Positions 1 to 11,265 are shown, counted from the first letter of the stretch. The stretch is DNA of 64,000 bases from Eutreptiella sp. 'Long Island Sound 2002' (GCA_964036045.1 OZ038384.1:28005771-28069770), one strand, 5' to 3'. Translations and numbers: made by a program. The notes: generated by a model from the letters alone, not told the origin.

Positions 1-891
1 CGGCGATACCTCGGCCAGCCCAGCCGAATGATGGGGTTGACGAACGCCGTCTACGTGGAGGTATTCGGCGACACCATGGGGCAAAGGCTGATGCGCCTCA
101 ACAACGTGGAGTGGAGGAGCGGAGAACAGCTGAGGATGCAGGTCATCTTCGCCCGCATGAGCCTGGACGAGATCGTGAAGTACATCACGGTGGAGCTGAA
201 GCTCAACGCCAAGAACGAGGCCCACGTGCAGGATCGACAAGGCCAAGGACATCGAGGTCATCGAGAAGATCGCCACCAGCGAGAGGTCAAGGGGGACACG
301 GTCGGCACCGCGGAGGAAGGGAGTGGAAGCGGCCAAGATCTCTGGACCATGACCACCTCGGAGGATCACGAAGAAGCCCACTTCTTCGCGTTTGTAGCGC
401 ACAACATGAAGGAGAATGGGCAGGACAGATCTAGGTGGAACCGCCTGGACCCCAGGACCAAGAACCGCAGAGAACCGCGGAGGATCGGGAACCCGCCGCT
501 CTCGTTCCACGAGTACAGATCGCAGCACACCGTTCGCTGGGTCTGCTACGGCAAGGGGAACAACCATGCACATGACCACCGGCATTGCAAGGTATATGAG
601 GAAGACAATAAGACCGACTTCGCCGCCCATCCCGACAGGAAGCCCAAGGAGCAACGAATTGCCGATTGGAAGGCAAAGGGCGGAGACGGTGGAAAAGGCC
701 AAGGAAAGGGCCAAGGGAAAGGCGGAGGAAAAGGCTATGGTGGAGGACCTGGTCCAGACCAACGCGTGAGGTCGATCGAGGAGGTTGCTGAGGACATGTT
801 GAGGACGTTGGAGAAACTCAAAGCCCAGCAATGTGCTGGACAAAGTCTGAGCGGATCGCAGCAGGAGAGAGCTGCAGCAGGCCATGTCTAG
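1..891 (+). CDS. Gag-like protein of chromovirus 1, 5' partial
   Basis: The frame is open from base 1 to TAG at 889-891, so the true start is upstream of the window. The protein would be the structural capsid and nucleocapsid precursor. An N-terminal helical stretch is followed by a basic, Gly/Lys/Gln-rich nucleic-acid-binding tail around 690-760. An imperfect Cys/His cluster lies near 541-590; it has the spacing of a degenerate CCHC knuckle with one cysteine missing. Between about 230 and 340 the other forward frame reads as more natural protein (it gives IDKAKDIEVIEKIATSE), so this copy seems to carry two compensating indels. No Gag family can be named from sequence alone; the role is inferred from its position before protease and from the basic tail. 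Confidence 0.6.
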   Translation, partial: RRYLGQPSRMMGLTNAVYVEVFGDTMGQRLMRLNNVEWRSGEQLRMQVIFARMSLDEIVKYITVELKLNAKNEAHVQDRQGQGHRGHREDRHQREVKGDTVGTAEEGSGSGQDLWTMTTSEDHEEAHFFAFVAHNMKENGQDRSRWNRLDPRTKNRREPRRIGNPPLSFHEYRSQHTVRWVCYGKGNNHAHDHRHCKVYEEDNKTDFAAHPDRKPKEQRIADWKAKGGDGGKGQGKGQGKGGGKGYGGGPGPDQRVRSIEEVAEDMLRTLEKLKAQQCAGQSLSGSQQERAAAGHV

Positions 892-2589
892 AGGAGCCCC
901 CACGGGAGTGGGACCTCGGAGGTCTCTCCTCCGAAAATCAGTAGAACCCCAGAGAAAGCGAAGGCACATCGGGTGCCGAAGAAAGCTCCAGAAGAGCCAA
1001 GACCACTGAGTTTTGCCACTCCCAACCCCTGGAGCGCCCTGCCAAGGGAAGTTTTTGTGGGCAAGGGACGTGGCAAGAAGGAAGGAGCGACCACGGAGAG
1101 CCCCGTGGACGGGCAGGACCAGCCCAAGATCTACACCATCCGTGACCATACCCTCGAAGTCCTGATGCAACCGGATGTGCTAGAGTTGCATGCCGTGAGA
1201 GTCGTCAATACACCGCATGGTGACGAGCGGCAGTTGCACTTGAAGGTGCGTTTACGGTGCGGACAAGAGGAGTTGGTGGTGGATGTTTTTGTGGATACGG
1301 GTGCCCAGGTGAGCCTGGTCCGGAGAGGGTTGTTCAAGGATGAGTCCCTGCAGCCCAGCCGTAGACCGGTACGCCTGAAGGTGGCCAATGGAGAGATTAT
1401 GGGTGGTGGTACCCATGAGGCCACTATCAGTATGGAATTCTGGGAGCATGAGCGCTTGAACCGCCCTGATTTGGCGAATAGAAGCACTCTATCCGGGAAC
1501 TTCTATGTGGCCGACATTACAAATTGGGATATGATCATGGGGTATGACTTCATGGTGGGAAACGCCATTGGAGCCCTTCCCCATCGTGCAACGCTGGTCC
1601 GGGAGGAAGATGAATGCCTCACATGGCTGTCCACGGACTATGCATGCGGATCATCCCAATGGAATGCTGAGGAAGAGGATCGGATTGTCCGAGCGGTGCA
1701 AGCTGTTGGTGCCAAGTCCAGAGGAGACCGCGGAGTTCAGCTCAGGGAGTATGGAATGGCACCGCAGGTGTATGACAGGATGATCCAGACGCTGGGAGCC
1801 GAAGCGCCCGAGACGGACGTCTTTGCTTCCCGGGATGCCCCACTGTTGCGGAAGTGTAGCAGGCATTGGCATCGAGGAGACTCAGCCTGGCACAGGCATT
1901 GGGGTTTGAAGGAGTGGTGGCCCATGTATTGGCATGGTTACCTGGACAAAACCAGACGTACGGTGGAGGAGAATGTCGCGGATAGGGCGAAGGGGATCCT
2001 GGTCATAACCGGCATAGGATCCACCCCATGTCCGCTGGAAGGTCTCAAGTCGACGCTGGACTCCATCATCCTGAACGAGATGTCATTCGGGCCAGAGGAG
2101 GAGTTGTTCATCGACGCCAAGGGTGTATCAATGCCCTCCCCGGGTCAAGCGTGGGGTACCAAGGCTTTCCTGGTGGATGGGGCGCAAGCCCAGCCCACGG
2201 GTAATGAAGCATTCATCCGTAGGGTTGAGGCGGTGCCCATGCGGGTCATGTTTGAGCCAAAGGAGGAGACGGATCAGCCAATTCAAGGCATTGACATCCT
2301 GTCCCATTCCGAGATCGATCACGTCGTCAACTACATGCGGATGGGGATGCACGACCGTGTGGCAGCCAAGAAGAGGCGGGACATTGTCACATCTCCGCAT
2401 TGGTGGGATGACAAGAGGTTGGTCACCGGCAAGTACGAGAAGGATGAGTTCGTGGCGAGGGTCATGGATCACATCGCGGACCAATATGATGGTCCGGTTG
2501 GGTCGGACCCGCCGACGTGGGATTTTCCAAGAACGGGGGCCGGTAGCGACAACAACTCGGTTGATGCCGCAACTTTCCGAAGATTATAG
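892..2589 (+). CDS. Aspartic protease plus extra domain, chromovirus 1
   Basis: This is the same frame as Gag, continuing after TAG 889-891. There is no ATG before the protease, which suggests readthrough or a mutated sense codon rather than a separate start. The retropepsin active site DTGA sits in VDVFVDTGAQVSLV near 1287, and a flap or second-lobe sequence WDMIMGYDF lies near 1530. Downstream (about 1800-2230) is a domain that is not part of canonical Gypsy Pol. It begins DVFASRDAPLL, has several Trp/His residues, then a strand ILVITGI, and ends near WGTKAFLVDGA. Chromovirus 2 has a comparable block in the same place. The TAG at 2587-2589 may be a frame slip: another frame reads SEDYSWEELP across it before the acidic linker resumes. 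Confidence 0.75.
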   Translation, partial: RSPHGSGTSEVSPPKISRTPEKAKAHRVPKKAPEEPRPLSFATPNPWSALPREVFVGKGRGKKEGATTESPVDGQDQPKIYTIRDHTLEVLMQPDVLELHAVRVVNTPHGDERQLHLKVRLRCGQEELVVDVFVDTGAQVSLVRRGLFKDESLQPSRRPVRLKVANGEIMGGGTHEATISMEFWEHERLNRPDLANRSTLSGNFYVADITNWDMIMGYDFMVGNAIGALPHRATLVREEDECLTWLSTDYACGSSQWNAEEEDRIVRAVQAVGAKSRGDRGVQLREYGMAPQVYDRMIQTLGAEAPETDVFASRDAPLLRKCSRHWHRGDSAWHRHWGLKEWWPMYWHGYLDKTRRTVEENVADRAKGILVITGIGSTPCPLEGLKSTLDSIILNEMSFGPEEELFIDAKGVSMPSPGQAWGTKAFLVDGAQAQPTGNEAFIRRVEAVPMRVMFEPKEETDQPIQGIDILSHSEIDHVVNYMRMGMHDRVAAKKRRDIVTSPHWWDDKRLVTGKYEKDEFVARVMDHIADQYDGPVGSDPPTWDFPRTGAGSDNNSVDAATFRRL

Positions 2590-5307
2590 CTGGGAAGAGC
2601 TCCCCACGACGATGAAGACGGCATATCGGACGAGGAGAAGTCAGACTCAGACCCGGAAGAGGCCTATACGGCAGTGCGGTCGGTTGTATCCATACCGAAG
2701 CAAGCGGTAGAAGAGGCCCAGGAGAACCCGAAGGTCGCCGAGCTGAAGGAGAGGCTGATCAATGCCTATCCGCGGCTATTCAGTGGCGTCGCCAACAAGA
2801 ACCCTCCAGCTCGTCGGAGGTTTGGCACAGCGAAGATCAAGCTGAAGCCGAACCCCAAGATCTATCGTCATCGGGAGTACCAACTTCAGGGCGATCGGGC
2901 CGAGGCCATGAAGAAGTTGTTGGCCGAGTTTATTGAGCGGGGCTGGATCGAACCCTCCGACAGTGAGTGGGCCAGCCCAGCCTTTATCGTGCCCAAGAAG
3001 GAGAAGGGCGAGAGGAGGTTGGTGGTGGATTACAGGGGTTGGAACGCGCAAACCGAGCATGACTCGTACTCGCTTCCTCTGATCGACACCATCCTCCAAA
3101 AGCAACAGAAAAAGCGGATCTTCACGGTGTTAGACGTGAAACACGGCTATCACCAGATGCCGCTACACCCGGACTCCAGGCCCTGCACAGCGTTGTCGAC
3201 GCCGCCGGGGCCCATGCAGTGGAAAGTGGTGCTTATGGGCGCCAAGAATGGCAACGCCGCTTTCCAGCGCATGATGGAGGACCTACTCGGTCCTGTCCTG
3301 GACTGTGCCGATCCCTTTGTGGATGACATCATCATCGGGTCCGGCACGGAGAACATGACTGAGGACGAGCTCATCGAGGCGCATGAGAAGCATCTGCGCC
3401 GAGTGCTCAGCGTGCTGGACAAGCACAACATGGTGTGCAAGCCCACTAAAGCATCGGTCTTCGTGAAGGAAGTGGAGTTCGCGGGTCACGTGGTTGGTCA
3501 GGGGCAACGCCGTCCCATGCCTGGGAAGCTGGCATCCCTACACCACCGGGAGAAGCCCCAGACCATCAGCGAACTCCGATCCTTCATGGGGTTCTGCAAC
3601 TACTATTCGGGCTATGTCCGGATGTATGCAGAACAATCGGGGCCGTTGCACAAGATGCTGCAGCTGGGCAAGTTCGATGGCCGGAAGGGGAGCAAGAAGA
3701 AGCTTGCCTGGACCCATGAGGCCGAGGATGCGTTCAGCCGCCTGAAGGAGCGACTCCTGGGGCAGCTGGGGCTATTCCTGGTGGACCTGGACAAGGGATT
3801 TGTGCTACGAACGGACGCCTCGGGCTATGCTGTAGGAGCAGTCCTCGAGCAGGTCCGGGACGACGGGTCGCACGTGCCCGTGGCGTTTTGGAGCCGGATC
3901 CTGGCCGAGGGCCAACAGCGAACCTGGACCGCGAGGGAGAAGGAGACATACGCCATTGTTTGTGCGCTCAAGAAGTGGTCGGGCCTCATCGGATTGCAAC
4001 CGGTGGTGGTTTGCACGGACCATCAGTCATTGCAGAGCTGGCACAAGGAGCACGTCGACACCCCCTCGGGACCGGCGGCAAGGAGGGCCCAATGGCATGA
4101 GACGTTCGCCAAGTTCGACCTCAGCGTCGTATACATCCCGGGAAAGGACAACACTGTGGCAGATTGCCTAAGTCGATGGGCCTACCCCGCGGGCAAGGCT
4201 TGGATGGACATATCCAGCCATTGGGACGCCGAGGAGACCAAGGAGGCCAAGCGCATCATCCAGATGGAGAAGGCCATGGAGCAAGAGGGGGTCAAGTGCT
4301 TTGTGGTGATGGCAAACCGTACGAACCTAGCCAAGTTCCGCGGCGCCCGAGTCCAAGCTATTCGAGAGGAAACCCTCGAGCAATGGATGGTGGCCCCTGT
4401 AGAGCTAGTCAGGTCGGTGCTCACAGAGGACTGGTCGGATGACTATGCGGCATCCGAGCACTGGAGCAAGTACTGGAATGCCGTGAGCGCCCCGTCGGAC
4501 GATGAATGGCCCGAGGGCTTGACCGAGGATGGGGATAAACTATTCCTCAAGGACAAGCTATTGGTCCCTGAGAACCGAATGGAGGAGCTCATTGACCACT
4601 GGCATAACGCCCAGCTCATGCATCCTGGTCGGGACAAGATGCAGCAGGACCTGGAGTGGCGCTTCAAGTTCCCACCGGGGTACTACGCCATCCTGGACAA
4701 GTACTGCAGCGACTGCGCCGTGTGTCGGGCCACGAAGAGCCCCAACCATTCCACAGCGGGCAACCCAGTGTATACGGCTATACCGGAGGCCCCTATGCGG
4801 TCCGTGGCCATGGACGTATTCGCCATGCCGGAGGTCACTGTGGAAGGAGAGACCTACGACAGTGTCATCCTGGCGGTAGATAGGCACAGCGGGTATATCG
4901 TGGCGGTCCCTGGCAAGAAGTCCACGAAGAAGGACAAGAAGGACAAGCATGGAGTGGGTCTGCAGGCCAAAACCGTCGCTAATGCCATGATCAGGCATTG
5001 GCTGACGATTTTTGATGTCCCAGCTGTCATCTGCAGCGATCGGGGCAGTCAATTTGTGGGGATGTGGTTCAAGACGATGTGCAAGCACATGGGGATTCGA
5101 CACGCCAAGGCCGTGGCGTACCACAGCCGGTCGAATGGCCGGGCTGAGGTGGCCGGGCGGCAGATGCTCGAGAAGTTCCGCCAGCTGCACATTGACGAAC
5201 CGGGCCGGACTTGGTATAACTCGCTGTGGAGAGTACTCCAGGCGTACCATGACCTTCCGGGGCCCACTGGACTGTCGCCCCATCGTATCCTGTTCCTACG
5301 GGATTGA
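2590..5307 (+). CDS. pol: Reverse transcriptase, RNase H, integrase, chromovirus 1
   Basis: The polymerase region makes cDNA, degrades the RNA strand and integrates the product. Counting from the valine codon at 2674, RT motif A is LDVKHGYHQ (Asp at residue 154) and the catalytic box is FVDD (residues 215-218). The RNase H acidic residues are in RTDASG (381), the REKETYAIV segment, CTDHQS and KDNTVADCLSR. The integrase has an HHCC zinc finger starting HWHNAQLMHPG (642) and ending CSDCAVC. Its DD35E triad is Asp 714, Asp 789 in SDRGSQF and Glu 825 in NGRAEVAG, and the spacing of the last two is exactly 35. All catalytic positions appear intact. An acidic linker (DDEDGISDEEKSDSD) precedes RT. 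The frame ends at TGA 5305-5307 but stays open afterwards. Confidence 0.93.
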   Translation: MGRAPHDDEDGISDEEKSDSDPEEAYTAVRSVVSIPKQAVEEAQENPKVAELKERLINAYPRLFSGVANKNPPARRRFGTAKIKLKPNPKIYRHREYQLQGDRAEAMKKLLAEFIERGWIEPSDSEWASPAFIVPKKEKGERRLVVDYRGWNAQTEHDSYSLPLIDTILQKQQKKRIFTVLDVKHGYHQMPLHPDSRPCTALSTPPGPMQWKVVLMGAKNGNAAFQRMMEDLLGPVLDCADPFVDDIIIGSGTENMTEDELIEAHEKHLRRVLSVLDKHNMVCKPTKASVFVKEVEFAGHVVGQGQRRPMPGKLASLHHREKPQTISELRSFMGFCNYYSGYVRMYAEQSGPLHKMLQLGKFDGRKGSKKKLAWTHEAEDAFSRLKERLLGQLGLFLVDLDKGFVLRTDASGYAVGAVLEQVRDDGSHVPVAFWSRILAEGQQRTWTAREKETYAIVCALKKWSGLIGLQPVVVCTDHQSLQSWHKEHVDTPSGPAARRAQWHETFAKFDLSVVYIPGKDNTVADCLSRWAYPAGKAWMDISSHWDAEETKEAKRIIQMEKAMEQEGVKCFVVMANRTNLAKFRGARVQAIREETLEQWMVAPVELVRSVLTEDWSDDYAASEHWSKYWNAVSAPSDDEWPEGLTEDGDKLFLKDKLLVPENRMEELIDHWHNAQLMHPGRDKMQQDLEWRFKFPPGYYAILDKYCSDCAVCRATKSPNHSTAGNPVYTAIPEAPMRSVAMDVFAMPEVTVEGETYDSVILAVDRHSGYIVAVPGKKSTKKDKKDKHGVGLQAKTVANAMIRHWLTIFDVPAVICSDRGSQFVGMWFKTMCKHMGIRHAKAVAYHSRSNGRAEVAGRQMLEKFRQLHIDEPGRTWYNSLWRVLQAYHDLPGPTGLSPHRILFLRD

Positions 5308-5959
5308 GTGTCACGCACTCTCCCGTGGTTGAACCATGGCAAATTGGCCCGGGATGCGAACGCTATGATGGCTGAGGCGGACGACGCGGCGGCCAAGGTG
5401 TGCAAAGCACTTCAGGACGAGCATGAGAAGAGGGCCAAGTTCTTCAAGCAGGGAAAGGTCCAGAAATATGCTCTCCAAGACACCGTATGGGTAAAGCGGC
5501 ACCACAAGGATGTCCTGTCCAGGCATCGGCAGGCATCTTGGTATGTGCCGGGGGTAATCGTGCGGAAGGTCGGGCAGGTTGTGTATGCGGTTCGTGTGGG
5601 GGAAAACAAGATCCTGGACCAAGACCATACCCAGCTTCGTCCCCGAGCACCAGACCCCAGCGGACGTCCCGTCACCTTCGAGTTCACAGCCGGAGATCTG
5701 GACTCGGACGACGAGGGTGAGGACGACGACTTCACGGCCGAGAGGATCCTAACGGACAAGCCGGACCCGGGGACGCCTGGGGGGAGGCTTTACAAGGTCC
5801 GTTAGAAACGGATTCGCCGCATCCAGGGATTCGTGGGAGCCTCCGAGCAGCTTTGTGCCGAGGTACACCACGGTCTGGATGGAGTATCTGAAGAATGAGA
5901 ACATTTCTTTGGATGTCAAGGACGTGTTGGTCCATTTGGTGGCTGCAGTAGCACCGTAA
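5308..5959 (+). pseudogene. Integrase C-terminus and hidden chromodomain, chromovirus 1
   Basis: This segment continues the Pol frame after TGA 5305-5307. It carries a GPY/F-like module (VWVKRHHKDVLSRH, then SWYVPGVIVRKVGQVVY) and an acidic linker. At 5803-5805 a TAG interrupts. Shifting one base gives an open frame to TAA at 5957-5959 that reads GFAASRDSWEPPSSFV and continues as MEYLKNENISLDVKDVL. Together with ERILTDKPDP and GGRLYKVR just upstream this is a chromodomain signature: a short beta hairpin, the Trp-Glu-Pro motif and a C-terminal helix. Chromodomains on Ty3 integrases direct insertion to modified histones. In this copy the domain needs readthrough plus a frameshift, so it is probably dead here. 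The call is based on motifs only. Confidence 0.75.
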
Positions 5960-6342
5960 TGGATCCCCCCTGGCATTTTTGTTTGTTTCTGTGCTTGGGA
6001 GACGGGTGAGGGCGTTCATCCGGGGATTTTTGGGCCTTGATTGGCCGTATACCCCCTTCACTCGATCTCCACACATATATTTCATTGTGGTATACTTATT
6101 TAGGTTGACCGACGACGTTTCTTAATCCTTGATCCCCTTGGTCCATGTTGTAGATCAAGAGGAGACCGGACATGGCGTAGGGCACCGATTATCATTGTCT
6201 TCACCCCTTTCTTGGGGCATGGGGGACGCCTACGACGTGTGTGGGGCCTCCATGTGTCCTTGGGACATGGAGGGGGGGGGTTGGGCCCCATTGGGGTCCT
6301 CCCGTCCTTTCTTCAATGACTTCCGAGCGGATACAACGCTCT

Positions 6343-6353
6343 GAGAAGGGGGG
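6343..6353 (+). other. Candidate polypurine tract of chromovirus 1
   Basis: GAGAAGGGGGG is directly followed by TGAAGCC, the arrangement expected for the plus-strand primer at the edge of a 3' LTR. A competing purine run lies at 6269-6279. Neither can be proven because only one LTR could be inside the window. Confidence 0.4.
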
Positions 6354-9300
6354 TGAAGCCGGTTCAGACCCCTGTGGCCATCTTGGGGTCACTTGGGGTG
6401 TGTATCTATGTGCCGGCAAGCCGCCATTGGCTGATATCATACTCTCCCATCCACCTGACCTAACCCGATGTGATAGTGTGATAGGTTTGGCCATCCCAGC
6501 TATGAGCGGCCATATTCAATACCGAGGCGCCGCCGGCTGAGATTTATATATCAGAATATCAGGAATCAACAGGGTTTTTTTATCATAATGTTTCCGTAAT
6601 TTTTCAGCCTTCCGTTCTGATTGTCAATGTATCGGCGACTGTCAGTTGGCTCGCGATTTTGCGGTAACCGATTGGTTAACTGTTATTTGCAGATATTTTG
6701 GCGGAAACCCCGATGAAGGGTCGGATTTCATCAGTAAGGGGATCGTTGCTTCCGCAATTTTCATGTTATAAACTCGCAAAAGTAATCCGATTTTTCCAGA
6801 CTTTCAGAATCGGATTTTCAGCTTCGACATCGCCGCACTTGATATGACGAATCCTGAGTGGTCCGACATTTTTCCCCGATCACGAATCAACCTTTCTTTT
6901 GTTATCCCCTTTGTTTTTCTTGGAGATATGCGCGAAACAAGATTGATTCGTGAGGCCACTTTGAAAGGTCATATCTCCGGCTCACGGCGAGGATTACCAA
7001 TTTGAGAATTGGGTTGGAACCGCCTTGGTCTCAACCTAACTTAGGAAGCATCAAACGCTTTTGATGTGCACACATGCCCGGTGTAGCAAGGGATAATGGT
7101 CAAGAGGGTAGAAAGTGATACATAACTCTTGGACCGTGCAACCGAATATTCTAATGCGACTTCGAGTGTGCCGCATGAGTGTTGGTGTTGCATAGAAACT
7201 TTCCTTGGGTTCCTACGTATTTTTAACGTGAAGTTATGTCCATGGAGGGGCATGGCATACCATGGTGGGAGCCACTTTTTGAGGGTATGTGTTATATGCA
7301 TGGTATGTGCTTCGATATGCTCACGCCCATGTTATATATCTCCGTTTGTAGGAAGATATATGGATTCATACGTGGCAAGAGCTTCGCCCATCTCATAATG
7401 GTGAGCTCCATAGCGCTAGACTAAGTCTACCGCTCATATAGTGCATGTGGGAGGGCTTACGGAGCGACCCATAAGCGCCACTATCAATTTTCCCATTTTC
7501 ATGGTGTGTGTTGGGAGGAGGTTCGAAGGTGTCCCTGTGCGTCCATGTGGGGATCCAAGTGGGGGGACTATTTGCAAATGGTCCCAAGCAATTGTGTTTT
7601 GACTCATATGTTGATACCATGGGTGAGCGAAGTTACATACTATTGTAATTATCTTGAATTTGGCATTATTTGAATGTTTTTGACCTCATTTTATGCTCAT
7701 TTTTGTATTTTATGTGCTCAACTGGTCGGCTAACAGTAAAGTGCCTAGAGATCCGTGAACTATGGTATGTTGCTTATATGTTGGCATATGCTTCGGTGTT
7801 GCACCTCACCATATGCCGGATCACGTGGTCACTTTGGCGTGGCACACGAGGCCTCACAAAATTAGGTCTCAAATTCATGAGTTGACTTGTGAAGCGTGTC
7901 ATGTACATAACCGGAGGGGCTTCGGAGGCAATGATAGGATATTCTTGGGCATGGACCTTTGGTCTATATCACCCTTGTAAATTACTCTCCGGTTTGACAC
8001 ATGCATGGAGCATTTGAATATTTGCCAAATGCATTTTTGGAGTATATAATTAATTTTGCGCATAATGGTGTGATTTGCCTGATTTTGCCATGTTGTGAGG
8101 TCATCTTCATGGGGCACTTCTCCAAGCCCAATCGACTCCAAGTCCAACCAAAATTATGTCAGGGTAGAGCATGGTCCTGAGTGCCACTCTAGGCCATGAC
8201 ACGCCACCTCCCCTATTGGGCTAGGATTTAGAGGCTTGGGAGGGAACACATTTTTGGGGTTTATGTAGTGACTTTTGACACATGGCATTTAGCCATCTTA
8301 TTTGACTGGGTTCAGGGCATCATGTTGGCGAGTCAAGGGAAGGTCTTGAGTCCAGGGAATGAGGGGTCTATGGCTGTGAATGTGTGCGTTTCCATCTTTC
8401 CCCAACTTTGCTTTATTTGTGTTCATATGCCAATTTCAGGGCTTCCTCTTTGGTGCGATTCTTGTACATGCCCACCGCCGTGTCTCCGTGTGCACCGTGA
8501 GACAACCGGCGTGTTGAATGGAAGCCCGCAGTGTGGATTGGATTGGATTGTACTTGGGAGTTGGGTATTGCAAGGGATCAGGGTTTGTGTGAAGGAGCCT
8601 TTTTCTTTTTTTTTGTGGGAAAATGCAGACCCTGGCGAGGAGCAAGACCCTGGGAGTGACGGGTTATGGTGGAAGGGGTACAGCAGGGGCCGGTCCTGGT
8701 AGGGACCTTCCTAATGCAATGGATGCATTGGTACCTATTTGATGCAATGGGTTTCGTGGCCTGCATTACATGGACAGAGAAAGCGAGGCAGCATCAGTAA
8801 TGACCAATTGTTGATTAGTTTAGCGGGTAGAAGGTGTCTCAAAGTGTGTGTGGGGGGTGGCAGTAACGATGAGTAGACATCATCTGACCCGGATCTGCTC
8901 TTTCTTATCTCGGCCATGGGGATTGATCCGTCTGGGGGCATGGGGATTTATACTAATACTTCAACCAAAAAAAGTGTTCAAAGATATAGTCCGTCATTAC
9001 CAACCTTTTACTCATACTTTCTGGCTATCTCTAAAACAAAGCTGAAACATCAGAAACCTATCATGGCTAGAAATCATGTACAAAAGAATCAATATTCCAT
9101 CACGGCAATATACAGCAATATGCATCGCGATCCTAATGGGTTACATACAGCATTATGTACCATGATCCTCAGTAGGACATAGCCGAGAGGAATCCAATGA
9201 GGTATGAAACTAGCGGGAATACTGATTTGTGTAGAAATGTTCTAAATGACTTAGATCACCAAAGCAAATAATTTGCACGAAAGGGTGAAGGTGTAGGTGT

Positions 9301-9479
9301 GTGCATCATGTAAATTCAGAGAAAGAAGATGTATGGGTTGTGACAAGGTGCTAAAGATGACAAAACCAATGAATGGTATGTGTGTATGTAGGGGTTGGGT
9401 TCACGGGTAGGGGTGGGCTGGTCCCCTGGGGTCGGTTGGAAATGAAGTAGGTAAGTAATAAGTGAAAAAGTTGAAAGGT
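6354..9479. other. Non-coding, probably 3' LTR then intergenic DNA
   Basis: AT-rich to balanced DNA with T-runs and no coherent long frame. The first several hundred bases are presumably the 3' LTR of chromovirus 1. The longest open stretch (8268-8702, 144 codons on +) has no recognisable motif and is treated as chance. Confidence 0.5.
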
Positions 9480-11265
9480 TGGATCTTTCATGGAGCGCCG
9501 TTCAGCTCAAGTGCGAGCCAACGGATATGCTACACGACTGGAGGGTCGCCACTGCCTCATACGCGAAATGTGTCACTCAGACAAGTCGAAGTAGTAAATC
9601 TCCGAAAAATGCTATCGTAGTTAAAGTGTGTTCTGTACCTTACCGGAAGACCAATTACGGCGAGCTCCTTGCCCAGCAGATGGTTGTACAAAGCCATCCG
9701 TGCGGGGGCCTGTCTTCCTACATGACGAGTGAATTCCGCTCAACTGAATTACAGGATTCAGGCTATCCTCTTGGAGCTTAACTCCGCCATCTATCTCTAC
9801 CGCAAGAGAAGGGGTCTATCCCACTGCAGGGAAAGTACTTATCTACCCGCGTGAGGGTAGAAGCCCAATACTGCAGGCTTTCGATACCTTTCGATAATCC
9901 TTTTCAATGAGCCTACCGTAGTGCACCGCTGGTCTCGGTGGCTACCGGCGTAGGGCTCTTCACTAACACATCGCGGAATGCATTAGCCAAGTCACAGGCT
10001 AAGTGACCAAGCTTAAACCTGTTCACTTGTGTTACACAGCAAAGATGTGGCGGAATGAGACGAATGCCGGCTCCTGTAAGTGGACACTGACTATCTACAC
10101 GAAGGAGATGACTTAGAATTTGGCTCGTAGGCAAAAATTTGATGGAAGTGGTACTACAGCAATTCCTCAGAGTGTGATATTCAAAGAGAACAAATGGAGT
10201 AATCAAATGATTCATGGTATGTGTTTGTGTGTGTGTTGTATGTGTAGTGTGATGAGGGAGGGAATGTGTGAAAAAAATCCAATTAGGTCTGTCATGTACT
10301 GAGGTGTTGTTGGGGGGATAGAGAATGTGATACTGTAGACACACTCCATTGAGCACTGTCAAACCGAGTAATCGAGGCTGTACCAGGCGATCTAGCGAAA
10401 GTTAACGAAGAGGAACGTACCTGTAGTGGTTTGGTAGCAAATTTGAGGATGAACTAGCTCTTTAGACCAAATGACCTAGGTCAATGATCGCGAGGGTTGC
10501 AAAAGAGATTCATTCCTCACAACTTGCAATTCATCAACAAAAGTTGAGTGGATACGAATTGATTGTTCGTCGCTGCGATCCAGAACTCGGGATCTATCCA
10601 GCAAAAGGTGCTCATAGAAAAACGTAGGGCAGATCAATTACGGACCATATTGCATGTTGAGCGGTATGGGCAAGCCCTTGCAATAAGGAATTAATGCAAA
10701 AAGTATGAAATGTAAGATTTGCAAAGTGAAATGCAATGAATGAGTGACCTTTGTGAACGAAATGAATACAATGCCATCCGAATGGAGAGTACAATACGTC
10801 ACTAGTCAATCGCTTGCCTTGACGGCCATGCAGTGAAGGATGAGATGCATGGTAGAGTGAAATGAGGACAAATCACTTCCTAGCTCAAATGCAATGGTGC
10901 TCAAATGAAATAGCTTGACAAATTCAGGCTTCCGGAAATGGTCTCAGTACACGCATCAGTGGCGGACCGTGACCAGAAGTCATGCAGTCTATGCAGACTC
11001 TTGGCACCCATGAGAGGGCACGGACCGTGCTCAGAACTACATTGAATTGTGTCAGGTAGTTCAGTAAAGAGATGAAAATCAGTTAAATGGTATTGCACGC
11101 TAACGTTCCGGCCTGCACCTACTGGAATGGTTACCTCTATTACAGTACCAGCGCCTTGCGGCACTTCTCCTCACCACCCTGCCCTACAGGGGCAGGACCG
11201 GGGACATTGAGTTGCATACGCAACCGTTAGCATTAGGGTAATACCATAAAATCAATGCACCTCCT
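9480..11265. other. Unidentified mixed-composition stretch
   Basis: From 9480 to about 10110 the DNA is more GC-balanced than its flanks and has the texture of decayed functional sequence. No protein, rRNA or tRNA could be recognised on either strand. A TG-rich microsatellite lies at about 10217-10250. The remainder to 11265 shows nothing identifiable. Confidence 0.35.

Larger units (their letters stand above)
1..6353 (+). mobile_element. Ty3/Gypsy chromovirus 1, 5' end outside window
   Basis: An LTR retrotransposon whose 5' LTR and Gag start lie left of the window. Gag, protease, an extra domain, RT, RNase H and integrase follow one another in a single reading frame (codons starting at 1 mod 3) from base 1 to 5805. 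That frame is broken only by TAG at 889-891, TAG at 2587-2589 and TGA at 5305-5307. A C-terminal chromodomain is reached after a one-base shift near 5803. The order RT, RNase H, integrase is that of the Ty3/Gypsy group. A polypurine tract at 6343-6353 directly followed by TGAAGCC is the best candidate for the 3' LTR border. No second LTR copy is available to fix the LTR length, so the 3' boundary is tentative. Confidence 0.85.

Noticed and set aside
8268-8702. 144-codon plus-strand ORF
   Set aside because: No motif, odd composition for a protein and decayed surroundings; an ORF of this length is expected by chance.
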